Positions 10,401-18,695 of a DNA stretch of 64,000 nt are shown here, one piece after another. Source of the DNA: Candidatus Binatia bacterium (GTDB taxonomy: Bacteria > Eisenbacteria > RBG-16-71-46 > SZUA-252); the NCBI GenBank assembly GCA_035631035.1, contig DASQJL010000073.1, positions 1 to 64,000 on the forward strand, read 5' to 3'. How positions within the stretch are numbered: the stretch's first letter is position 1; the number at the start of each line of letters is the position of its first letter. Made by a program: the position numbers and the translations under genes. The notes beneath the pieces were generated by a model. It had not been told where the DNA came from, did not search any database, and was given only the letters and a program-made list of their open reading frames with translations.

Positions 10401-10461
10401 GCCGGGTACGCCCGAGTTCAACGAGCGGATCGCGAGCCTGGAGTACGTCACGAATCTATAA
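7414..10461 (+). CDS. Outer-membrane beta-barrel protein with Ig-like N-domains and low-complexity linker
   Basis: 1015 residues, ATG 16 bases after the CARDB gene with GGGGAGG upstream. Signal peptide ends about residue 31 (PSALAQ). Residues 32-300 are beta-rich, periplasmic or Ig-like (VTADIKVTLVRNGTEV; PVFQWTPVLSN). Residues about 395-512 are Ser/Ala/Gly/Pro low complexity, including a nine-residue tandem repeat and a PPPPPP stretch. Residues about 515-1015 alternate polar and hydrophobic residues with aromatic girdle positions, as in a large outer-membrane barrel (GLSVGVMKDQ, VTAGNFSPQFSSYTMAD, LRGNFRRFQYAV). The terminal residue is Leu rather than the usual Phe. This could anchor the preceding secreted proteins or form their export channel; the function is not known. 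Confidence 0.78.
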   Translation: MSRVARAGRNASAWLSGLVLVASLAPSALAQSLGGISGTMSAGLASAYPADWQRTNTFASMQLTNSTQEVVTADIKVTLVRNGTEVAATPPVQRLYPVGGFFVPTPEVTTWQSLRFGGKVGEAVDLTGRLPDGVYTVCVDISNVRGTSSGAQYTGFSQCATFFSFFPKPPQLVAPGDGGLVSTPSPVFQWTPVLSNLGGRLPHFFRLVEVYPGQTPERAIEANRAIFEQVFGTNMPGGDQSSFTYPAFAPFLLNGHRYAWRVQALLTVGTSGSGGLGTTLAAKPGASFTQFNARPLGENEGRSKVYTFTWSSDPMAAAKGAPSDLAPVGEESRMGNVWSPPNGGAVSRYSETGSGQDDGGISAGQAGMEEGAAEGSNFADRLARVMASLWKQGPGAASAVARAGGKGAMVPPSAPSSGVAIAASRTGSGASASGIGSGASTSGTGSGVAASRTTPSSSDSRLAAAPDPGSDAQPATTTETGAAADSTAQAAVAPPPPPPAAPPSSDSPGLGPGWARLHGTASLSGEAYSSDGLATPNRPDRSSRVVTGLSVGVMKDQMRIPVSALFSDDQVAFRQNINQVAVAPRFRWAGVTAGNFSPQFSSYTMADATILGGGLELAPKQWHIGVVSGRARKAITQTSVLGIVPQFARNMTAGRIGYGNPLANSVEFSILHATDDPHSIAGAESTLTLTPEGNTVYSVKAQGLLPTRHLRAVVETALSRYDRDRRADASSVDGRALGLQLFHETGLTRVGVKAEYLNGGFMTLGNSGITGDRVDVGLNAHVALLQGKVNLDGMAGVRNDAVSEALAAETRRRNYGLNGSWQPGPRFGADAQMAIYSNESDATDSLFLGNSNTTRVYSVAPHTAWTVGRIQNSFTCSATMQKSENGGVIADTKSLTLLGNWAAQVGAPLSINLTGSYTKTDFEIAVSELSAFGPGFTLAAFRAKLLTNAQLQVTRTRTGNAGTDTDLTPRLEMRWEFAPRQALVLRGNFRRFQYAVPGTPEFNERIASLEYVTNL
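8692..8772 (+). repeat. 27-bp tandem repeat inside the barrel-protein gene
   Basis: The block beginning GGCTCCGGC recurs at 8692, 8719 and 8746, a strict 27-base period encoding GSGASASGI, GSGASTSGT and GSGVAASRT. It lies in the flexible linker between the N-terminal domains and the barrel, where copy-number change would only alter linker length. Confidence 0.75.
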
Positions 10462-10462
10462 C

Positions 10463-10482
10463 CCGCCGGCTTCAGCCGGCGG
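10463..10482. repeat. Perfect 8-bp hairpin after the surface operon
   Basis: CCGCCGGC, loop TTCA, GCCGGCGG begins two bases after the stop codon of the barrel gene. No U-tract follows, so it is more likely an RNA 3'-end stabiliser or part of a composite terminator with the next hairpin. Confidence 0.55.
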
Positions 10483-10488
10483 AAGGCG

Positions 10489-10520
10489 GGGCGGGGGGCC
10501 AAGCCTCCCGCCCGTTTCCT
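10489..10520 (+). terminator. Candidate terminator of the surface-protein operon
   Basis: GGGCGGGGGG (10489-10498), a 5-base loop and CCTCCCGCCC (10504-10513) form a 10-bp GC stem with one G-U pair, followed by GTTTCCTTG. The trailing U-rich stretch is weak, so termination may be partial. Confidence 0.45.
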
Positions 10521-10541
10521 TGTCTACCGGCCTCTTTCTCG

Positions 10542-10599
10542 CCACGCGGCGCGAGCCTCCGTCTCCCCACGCGGCGCGAGCCTCGGCCCCGCCACGCGG
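10542..10599. repeat. 25-bp tandem repeat upstream of the aminotransferase gene
   Basis: The unit CCACGCGGCGCGAGCCTC begins at 10542 and again at 10567, and a third truncated copy (CCACGCGG) begins at 10592, a constant 25-base period. It lies directly in the 5' region of the aminotransferase gene and ends 20 bases before its ATG. It could be a regulatory array or a slippage product. Confidence 0.7.
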
Positions 10600-10618
10600 T
10601 TTGTGGTACCGTCCCTCG

Positions 10619-11764
10619 ATGCCCGATCCCATCCCGTTCCACCGACCCTCGATCACCGACGCCGAGGTCGACGCGGTCACCGCGACCCTGCGCTCCGGGT
10701 GGCTCACGACGGGGCCGCGCGTGCGCGACCTGGAGCAGATGGTCGCGGACTACGTCGGGATGCCTCACGCCGTGGCGCTCTCCTCCTGCACCGCGGCGCT
10801 CCACCTGGCGCTGATCGCGGCGGGGGTCGGCCCCGGCGACGAGGTGGTCACCTCCCCCTACACGTTCGTGTCCACCGGCGAGACGATCCTCTACCTGGGC
10901 GCCAGGCCGGTCTTCGTGGACGTGGAGCGCGCGACCAAGAACCTGAATCCCAAGCTCGTGGCCTCCGCGATCACGCTGAAGACCCGCGCCATCGTGTCGG
11001 TCTCGATCGCGGGGCACCCCTGCCGCGCGCACGAGATCGCCGCCGAGGCGAAGCGCCACGCGATCCCCGTCATCGAGGACGCCGCGCACTCGCTCACCGC
11101 CCGGATCGGCGACCAGCCGGTCGGGCGCCAGGCGGACATGACCTGCTTTTCGTTCTACGCGACGAAGGGGGTGACCGCGGGAGAGGGAGGCATGGTCGTC
11201 ACCGAGCGCGCGGAGTGGGCCGACCGCGTCCGGCGGCTTTCCTTGCACGGGCTCTCGGCGGCGGCGTGGTCGCGCTACGACAAGGGCGGCTGGTGGGACT
11301 ACGACGTTGTCGAGCTCGGCTACAAGTACAACCTGACCGACGTGCAGGCCGCGCTGGCGCTGGCGCAGATGCGCCGGGCCGACGCCATGCGCGCTCGCCG
11401 CGAGGCGATCGCGGCGCGCTACACGGAGGCCCTCGACGGGATCCGCGGCCTGACGACCCCGGCGGTCCTGCCCGGCGTGCGGCACGCGTGGCACCTCTAC
11501 CAGATCGAGGTGGTGGAGGGCGGTCGCACCGACCGGAACGCGCTGGCGCTCGCGCTGCGCGAGGACGGGATCGGCACGAGCGTGCACTTCAAGCCGCTCC
11601 ACTGCTTCCCCTGGTACCAGGAGCGGCTGGGCGTTCGCCCGGGACAGTTCCCCGCCGCCGAGAGCTGCTATGCCGGGACCCTGTCGCTCCCGATCTGGCC
11701 CGACATGACCGACGCGCAGGTGGACCGCGTGGCCGAGCGGGTCCGGGCGCACCTGGGGGGCTGA
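10619..11764 (+). CDS. DegT/DnrJ/EryC1/StrS-type PLP sugar aminotransferase
   Basis: 381 residues from the ATG at 10619 (MPDPIPFHRPS). An in-frame ATG at 10520 would add 33 low-quality residues crossing a tandem repeat, so the later start is preferred. Family landmarks: N-terminal SITDAEVDAV...SGWLTTGPRV, SSCTAALHLAL for phosphate binding, EDAAHS, and the PLP lysine K183 in SFYATKG..GEGG. The C-terminal HFKPLHCFPWYQE block is typical of nucleotide-sugar aminotransferases. Such enzymes transfer an amino group from glutamate to UDP-keto sugars for surface-glycan building. It converges on wecB with a one-base gap, supporting a glycan role. The exact sugar cannot be named. Confidence 0.93.
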   Translation: MPDPIPFHRPSITDAEVDAVTATLRSGWLTTGPRVRDLEQMVADYVGMPHAVALSSCTAALHLALIAAGVGPGDEVVTSPYTFVSTGETILYLGARPVFVDVERATKNLNPKLVASAITLKTRAIVSVSIAGHPCRAHEIAAEAKRHAIPVIEDAAHSLTARIGDQPVGRQADMTCFSFYATKGVTAGEGGMVVTERAEWADRVRRLSLHGLSAAAWSRYDKGGWWDYDVVELGYKYNLTDVQAALALAQMRRADAMRARREAIAARYTEALDGIRGLTTPAVLPGVRHAWHLYQIEVVEGGRTDRNALALALREDGIGTSVHFKPLHCFPWYQERLGVRPGQFPAAESCYAGTLSLPIWPDMTDAQVDRVAERVRAHLGG

Positions 11765-11765
11765 C

Positions 11766-12866
11766 CTACCGCAGCGCCTGCCGCAGCATCGCCACGATCC
11801 GCTCCGCGGCCTTCCCGTCCCCGTAAGGATTCGCTCCCGACGCCATCGCGGCGTAGGCCTTGGGATCGTCCAGCAGGCGCGACGCCTCGCCGACGATCTT
11901 CTCGCGATGCGGTCCCACCAGCTTCACCACCCCCGCCTCCACCGCCTCGGGGCGCTCCGTCTCGTCGCGCAGCACCAGCACCGGCTTCTTCAGCGAGGGC
12001 GCCTCTTCCTGGATCCCTCCCGAGTCGGTGAGGATCAGGTGGGACGCGGCCATCAGGTCGGAGAACGCCTTGTACTCGAGCGGCTCGATCAGGTGCACGC
12101 CCGCCGCCGACCCGAGCGCCTCGCGCGCGGGGCCCGCCACGCTCGGGTTGGGGTGGACCGGGTAGACCACGTCGACGTCGGCGTAGCGCTTCACCAGGTC
12201 GCGCACCGCGGCGAAGATCTCCTGCATCGGCGCCCCGAAATTCTCCCGCCGGTGCGCCGTCAACAGCACGAGCCGCTTGCCGCGGAGCGGAAGCGCCGGC
12301 GCGCGCGGCGGCTGCATCGCCACGACCTCGAGGAGCGCGTCGATGACCGTGTTGCCCGTGACCACGACCGAGCCCTCGGCGATCCCCTCGCGCAGGAGGT
12401 TCTCCCGCGCGCGGCGCGTCGGGGCGAAGTGGCGCGACGCGATCACCGACGTGACGCGGCGGTTGACCTCTTCGGGATAGGGATAGAGGTTGTCGTGGGT
12501 GCGGAGCCCGGCCTCCACGTGGCCGACGGGGATCTTCCGATAGAAGGCCGCGAGGGACGCGGCCATCGTGGTCGTGGTGTCGCCCTGGACCAGGAGGAGA
12601 TCGGGGTTGGTTTCGGCGAGATAGCTCTCGAGCCGGGTCAGGGCGCCGACCGTGATCTCGGTGAGGGTCTGCCCCTCCCGCATGAGGTCCAGGTCGTGGT
12701 CGGGGACGATCCCGAACAGCCCCAGGACCTGGTCCAGCATCTGGCGATGCTGGGCCGTGACGCAGACGAGCGAGCGGATCCCGGGTTCGCGCGCCAGGGC
12801 CTTCAGCACCGGCGCCATCTTGATGGCCTCGGGGCGGGTCCCGAACACGCTGAGAACGGTCTTCAC
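11766..12866 (-). CDS. wecB: UDP-N-acetylglucosamine 2-epimerase (non-hydrolysing)
   Basis: 366 residues, usual length. The N-terminal GTRPEAIKMAPV, the central HVEAGLRTHD and LTDSGGIQEEAP near the C-terminus are signature blocks of the WecB/MnaA family, which converts UDP-GlcNAc to UDP-ManNAc in the cytoplasm for surface polysaccharides. The start is GTG. No Shine-Dalgarno is visible in the bases before it, and a TTGACG/TAACTC pair would place the transcript start at or next to the GTG, so the message may be leaderless. It is convergent with the aminotransferase gene. Confidence in the family is high; the downstream glycan is unknown. Confidence 0.96.
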   Translation of the reverse strand: MKTVLSVFGTRPEAIKMAPVLKALAREPGIRSLVCVTAQHRQMLDQVLGLFGIVPDHDLDLMREGQTLTEITVGALTRLESYLAETNPDLLLVQGDTTTTMAASLAAFYRKIPVGHVEAGLRTHDNLYPYPEEVNRRVTSVIASRHFAPTRRARENLLREGIAEGSVVVTGNTVIDALLEVVAMQPPRAPALPLRGKRLVLLTAHRRENFGAPMQEIFAAVRDLVKRYADVDVVYPVHPNPSVAGPAREALGSAAGVHLIEPLEYKAFSDLMAASHLILTDSGGIQEEAPSLKKPVLVLRDETERPEAVEAGVVKLVGPHREKIVGEASRLLDDPKAYAAMASGANPYGDGKAAERIVAMLRQALR

Positions 12867-12872
12867 CGGGGC

Positions 12873-12902
12873 GAGTTAGCCACAGGGGTCGGTACCCGTC
12901 AA
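12873..12902 (-). promoter_or_regulatory. Weak candidate promoter for wecB
   Basis: On the minus strand TTGACG (12897-12902) and TAACTC (12873-12878) are 18 bases apart. Transcription would begin about base 12866, the first base of the GTG start, so the mRNA would be leaderless. The -10 match is poor. Confidence 0.3.
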
Positions 12903-12937
12903 CGGATTCCCGGCCTCCCGTATGCTACAGTCCCATC

Positions 12938-12985
12938 ATGACCTACCAGCGATCCGGCAACTTCCGCCCACGGCACCTTCCATGA
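12938..12985 (+). CDS. Possible 15-codon leader peptide overlapping the kinase start
   Basis: ATG at 12938 opens a 15-residue frame (MTYQRSGNFRPRHLP) whose TGA (12983-12985) overlaps the kinase ATG at 12982 in an ATGA arrangement. A TATGCT -10-like element lies just upstream (12920-12925). It may be a translationally coupled upstream ORF; chance is not excluded. Confidence 0.25.
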   Translation: MTYQRSGNFRPRHLP

Positions 12986-15261
12986 CCTCCGTCGGCGAGA
13001 AGCTCCAGGCGGCGCTCGGAGACCGCTATCGGGTGGTGCGCGAGCTGAACCGCGGCGGCATGGGCACCGTTTTCGAGGCCGAGGACACCCGGCACCGGCG
13101 CGCGGTCGCGATCAAGGTGCTGAACCCGGAGCTGTCCGAGGTGATCGGTCCGCGCCGCTTCCAGGCCGAGATCGAGATGGCCGCGCGGCTCATGCATCCG
13201 CACATCGTGCCGCTGCACGATTCGGGATCGGGCGGCGGTCTCCTGTACTACGTGATGCCCCTCGTCACGGGCGAGTCGCTGCGCCAGCGGCTGACCCGCG
13301 AGAAGCAGCTCCCCGTGGAGGACGCGATTCGGATCGCGCGCGAGGTGGCCGACGCGCTCCAGTATGCGCATGGGCAAGGACTGGTGCACCGGGACATCAA
13401 GCCCGAGAACATCGTCCTCTCCAGCGGGCACGCGCTGGTTCTCGATTTCGGCGTGGCGCAGTCGTCCGGCTCGGGGGCCGAAGCGATGACCCGCACCCTG
13501 GCAGTTCTCGGAACGCCGCTCTACATGAGCCCCGAGCAGTCCGCCGGCGGCGCCGTGGACGCGCGGAGCGATCAGTACAGCCTGGCCTGCGTCCTCTATG
13601 AGATGCTCGCGGGGCAGCCGCCGTTCACCGGCGGGACCGCAGACAGCATCGGACTCCAGCATCGGACGCTCGAGCCTCGCGCGGTCACGGCACTCCGCGC
13701 CAGCGTGCCGCCGCCGGTCGCCGAAGCGCTCGCGCGAGCGCTGTCCAAGGCCCCCGCCGACCGCTTCCCCACGGCGGCCGCCTTCGGCGAGTCGCTGGGC
13801 GCGCTCGCCACGCCATCCCCCCTCCCGACGCCGGCCGGCTCGCGACGCGACGCGACCACGCCCGGCCGGTCTCCCGGCGGACGCGTGATGCTGGCGGTGC
13901 TTCCGCTGGAGAACATGAGCGCCGATCCGGAGCAGGAATTCTTCACGGACGGCATGACGGAGGAGCTGATCGCGCACCTGGGCCGCCTCCAGCCCAAGCG
14001 GCTCGGCGTGATCGCCCGCACCTCGGCCATGCGCTACAAGAAGACGGCGAAGAGCGTGGACGAGATCGGCCGGGAGCTGGGCGTCGATCATGTGCTGGAG
14101 GGGAGCGTGCGCCGCGCCGGGGAGCGGCTCCGCATCACGGTGCAGCTGATCCAGGTCGCCGACCAGACCCATCTCTGGGCGGAGAACTACGACCGAAAGA
14201 TGGCGGACGTGTTCGACATCCAGAGCGAGGTCGCGGCGAGCGTCGCGAAGGCGCTGGAAGTGCAGCTGCTCCCCTCGGGGCGCGCGGGCGGATCGACGGG
14301 TGCGGCGGCGAATCCCGCCGCGTACGAGGCCTATCTGCGCGGCCGCTTTCATTGGAACCGGCGGACGAAGGAGGGTTTTCGTCTCGCGATCGAGGCCTTC
14401 GAGGCGGCCCTGGCCGCCGATCGGGACTACGCGCGAGCCTACGCCGGGCTGGCCGACGTGTATGTCGTGCTCCCGAACTGGGACTCGATCACCATCGCCG
14501 AAACGGGTCCCCGGGCCGAAGCCTATGCGAAGCGGGCGCTCGAGCTCGATCCCAACCTGGCCGAAGCCCATGCCTCGTATGGCGCTGTACTCTCCAACCT
14601 CCATCGGGATTACGTCGGGAGCGAGCGCGAGGAGCGCCGCGCGATCGAGCTCGATCCTTCGTATGGGATCGCCTATAGCTGGTGCGCCACGGCGCTGATG
14701 GCCCAGGGACGGATCGACGACGCCATCGTGATGAACGAGCGTGCCTGCCGGCTCGATCCCCAATCCCTGGTCGTGCTGATCAACTTCAGCGGGATGTACG
14801 CCTGGAAGCGCGATTTCGAGCTGGCCGCGGCGTATACGCTGCGCACGCTCGAGATCGAGCCCTCGCTCACGCGTTACGCGGCGTTCTTCGGCATCTACCG
14901 GGGCATGCAGGGGCGCGAGGAGGATGGGATCGCCTACCTCTCACAGTTGAGCCCGGAACAGCGCCAGGACCCGCACGTGATCGCGGCCGTGGGCTTCCTG
15001 AATGCGCGGGCGGGCCGGCCGGAGTCGGCTCGGGAAGCGCTCCGGCAGCTGGACGAGCGCGCGAAGCGCGAGCCGGTTCCACACGTCGCGATCCATTTCC
15101 TGCTCGTGGCGCTGGACGAGCGGGCGCGGCTGTACGCCTCGCTGGAGAAGCGCATCGGCGAGGGGCAGCTGACGCCCGTCACGCTGCGCTACGCGCCGAC
15201 GTTCGATCCCTTCCGCAGCGACCCGGAGTTCCAGGCGCTGATGGAGCGCACGGGCGCCTGA
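12982..15261 (+). CDS. Ser/Thr protein kinase fused to TolB-like domain and TPR repeats
   Basis: 759 residues from the ATG at 12982; an in-frame start at 12922 would add 20 residues. Hanks-type kinase at about 15-285: Gly loop GGMGTVF (25-31), K45 in VAIK, catalytic HRDIKPEN with D138, D155-F156-G157, then GTPLYMSPEQ in the activation region. After a Pro/Arg linker comes a TolB/adenylate-cyclase-associated domain (about 300-430: AVLPLENMS, DGMTEELIAHL, LEGSVRRAGERLRITVQLI), then TPR helices to the end (about 440-759). No transmembrane segment is visible, so it should be cytoplasmic. The layout suggests a signalling hub in which the C-terminal half binds a partner. It ends 3 bases before the convergent kinase gene. 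Confidence 0.92.
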   Translation: MTSVGEKLQAALGDRYRVVRELNRGGMGTVFEAEDTRHRRAVAIKVLNPELSEVIGPRRFQAEIEMAARLMHPHIVPLHDSGSGGGLLYYVMPLVTGESLRQRLTREKQLPVEDAIRIAREVADALQYAHGQGLVHRDIKPENIVLSSGHALVLDFGVAQSSGSGAEAMTRTLAVLGTPLYMSPEQSAGGAVDARSDQYSLACVLYEMLAGQPPFTGGTADSIGLQHRTLEPRAVTALRASVPPPVAEALARALSKAPADRFPTAAAFGESLGALATPSPLPTPAGSRRDATTPGRSPGGRVMLAVLPLENMSADPEQEFFTDGMTEELIAHLGRLQPKRLGVIARTSAMRYKKTAKSVDEIGRELGVDHVLEGSVRRAGERLRITVQLIQVADQTHLWAENYDRKMADVFDIQSEVAASVAKALEVQLLPSGRAGGSTGAAANPAAYEAYLRGRFHWNRRTKEGFRLAIEAFEAALAADRDYARAYAGLADVYVVLPNWDSITIAETGPRAEAYAKRALELDPNLAEAHASYGAVLSNLHRDYVGSEREERRAIELDPSYGIAYSWCATALMAQGRIDDAIVMNERACRLDPQSLVVLINFSGMYAWKRDFELAAAYTLRTLEIEPSLTRYAAFFGIYRGMQGREEDGIAYLSQLSPEQRQDPHVIAAVGFLNARAGRPESAREALRQLDERAKREPVPHVAIHFLLVALDERARLYASLEKRIGEGQLTPVTLRYAPTFDPFRSDPEFQALMERTGA

Positions 15262-15264
15262 GGA

Positions 15265-16995
<1,731 letters not shown>

Positions 16996-17029
16996 CGGGC
17001 TCCAGGGATCGGGTTCGTGCCGCCGCGTC

Positions 17030-18283
17030 TCAATGCGCCGCGGCCTCGTCGAGCGGTCCGCGCGTTCCGGCCGGGCCCGCCGCCTCGGCCACGACCCGCT
17101 TGGCCGCGAGCAGCGCCCGCTCGGCGCGGGTGTTCAGCGACCCGGAGTCCTGCGCGTCCACCGGGAACGTCGCCACGCCGATCGAAACGGTGATCTTCCG
17201 GCGGCGCGCGGTCGCCTGCTTCTCGACCAGCGTGCGCAGCCGCTCGGCGGCGATCATCGCCTCGGGGGTGTCGGTGTGCGGCAGGAGGATCCGGAATTCG
17301 TCGGCGCCGTAGCGCGACACGCAGTCGCTCCCGCGGGCCGCCCGCTTCAGCGCTTTCCCCATGTCGGACAGGACCTGGGTGGTCACCGACCCGGCGCGCT
17401 CCCGCGCGCCCGAGGCGTTCACGTCCAGGACCACGACCGACAGCTTGTGGCCGTAGCGCTTCGCCTTCCCGACCTCGCTCTCGAGCGAGCGGTCGAAGGC
17501 GCGCTTGTTGAACAGCGACGTCACCTCGTCGGTCGTGCCGAGGCGCTCCGCCTCGCGCAGCAGGACCAGGCGGATCACCATGGCCGACACCGGAAGCATC
17601 ATCAGGGCGATCCGGCTCGCGCTTTCCTCGTCGAAGGCGCCCGGACGGGAATGGCTCAGGTTCACCACGCCGACCAGGTCTCCCTGGACCAGCACCGGGA
17701 CCGAGAGGAAGGAGCGCACCGTCGGGGCCTCCGAGCCCCCTTCGCGATGGAGGTCGTTCAGGAGCACCGGCTTCCGCGACTGCGCGACCCACGACGAAAA
17801 GCCCGCGCCGCGGTCGAAGCGCACGTGGCCGATCAGGTCGATCCGCTCGCCCAGCGTGGCGGCCTCGACCAGCGTTCCGTTGTCCCGGTCGAGCACGAAG
17901 AGGGTGGCGTTCTCGAACGGCACCGCCCGCTGCACCTGTCCGAGCGCGGCGGCGAGGGCGTCGGCGGGCGCGGCGTTCCGCTGCGCGATGGCGCTCAGCT
18001 CCGCCAACACCTCGGCGTCGGAGACCCGCGCCTTCGCGTCGCTCCCCTTCCCCTTCCCGAGCACGGCCATGACCTTCCGGTTGATCGCGATGGCGCTCGC
18101 GAAGACGTCGGAGGAGCGCTTCTTCGCCGCCGACAGGGCGAGATCCTTCGCGAAGTGGTCGCACTCGTTCTTCTTCAAGATCCGCCGGCCCCCGAGCACC
18201 TCGAGGAGCTTCTGCTCCGACCGGATGAACCGCTCCGTCGCCTCGACCAGCCGCTTCGACCCCGCGCCGTTCCGCTGCTTCAT
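17030..18283 (-). CDS. GAF-GGDEF protein with degenerate cyclase motif
   Basis: 417 residues from the ATG at 18283, preceded by GGGAGGAAG; longer upstream frames run antisense and are discarded. A helical N-terminus with Lys/Arg-rich segments is followed by a GAF domain (about 95-245: FENATLFVLDRD, SFLSVPVLVQGDLVGVVNLS) and a GGDEF-type domain (about 255-405). The signature reads RYGADEF in place of GGDEF, and the upstream metal/nucleotide motif reads DVNASG where active cyclases usually have DxDxFK. Diguanylate cyclase activity is therefore doubtful; a c-di-GMP or GTP-sensing role is possible. It follows the FliK-like gene by 20 bases and precedes the REC-GAF kinase. Confidence 0.88.
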   Translation of the reverse strand: MKQRNGAGSKRLVEATERFIRSEQKLLEVLGGRRILKKNECDHFAKDLALSAAKKRSSDVFASAIAINRKVMAVLGKGKGSDAKARVSDAEVLAELSAIAQRNAAPADALAAALGQVQRAVPFENATLFVLDRDNGTLVEAATLGERIDLIGHVRFDRGAGFSSWVAQSRKPVLLNDLHREGGSEAPTVRSFLSVPVLVQGDLVGVVNLSHSRPGAFDEESASRIALMMLPVSAMVIRLVLLREAERLGTTDEVTSLFNKRAFDRSLESEVGKAKRYGHKLSVVVLDVNASGARERAGSVTTQVLSDMGKALKRAARGSDCVSRYGADEFRILLPHTDTPEAMIAAERLRTLVEKQATARRRKITVSIGVATFPVDAQDSGSLNTRAERALLAAKRVVAEAAGPAGTRGPLDEAAAH

Positions 18284-18303
18284 GGCTTCCTCCCTGGAAT
18301 GCT

Positions 18304-18675
18304 TCAGCGCGCCCCGGGCGCGTCTCCCTGATGACGGGCCGATCCCGGCACCACCGCCGAATCCACGATCGTGACGCGGGTCCCGCCCTCGTCCCGGCCC
18401 AAGCCCGCCGGCGCGAGCACCATCGGCGGTCCCAGCTCCTTCACGGTGACCGGGAAGGTCTCCCCCGGCTTCCACTCCGGCGCGCCGTGCGCCATGAGCG
18501 TGACTCCATGGAAATGGAGCAGCGCCTTCCCGCGCCCGAGAATCCGGGCCACGGTCAGCGGCTCCGTCGCTCCTTCGCGCAGCGATGCGTAGAGCGCAGC
18601 ACCCAGCCCCGGCTCGAAACGGATCCGGATCTCGACCGGGCGGCTCGCGCTCGGCTTGGCGGCGGTGGACCCCAT
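18304..18675 (-). CDS. Small protein resembling the FliK N-terminal domain
   Basis: 123 residues from the ATG at 18675. A GTG at 18699 would overlap the HDOD stop (GTGA) and add 8 residues; either start is possible. The pattern ILGRGKALLHFHGVTLMA, then KPGETFPVTVKELGPPMVL, resembles the compact beta domain found at the start of many flagellar hook-length-control (FliK) proteins, but the long C-terminal part of FliK is missing. It lies between the HDOD gene and the GAF-GGDEF gene in the FliA-containing operon, which supports a flagellar link. The assignment rests on pattern only; an unrelated OB-like fold is possible. Confidence 0.55.
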   Translation of the reverse strand: MGSTAAKPSASRPVEIRIRFEPGLGAALYASLREGATEPLTVARILGRGKALLHFHGVTLMAHGAPEWKPGETFPVTVKELGPPMVLAPAGLGRDEGGTRVTIVDSAVVPGSARHQGDAPGAR

Positions 18676-18695
18676 CCTCACCCAACCCACTTCGC

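Noticed and set aside
10520-10618. Upstream in-frame ATG for the aminotransferase gene
   Set aside because: The added 33 residues cross the tandem repeat and do not fit the family N-terminus, which begins at MPDPIPFHRP.
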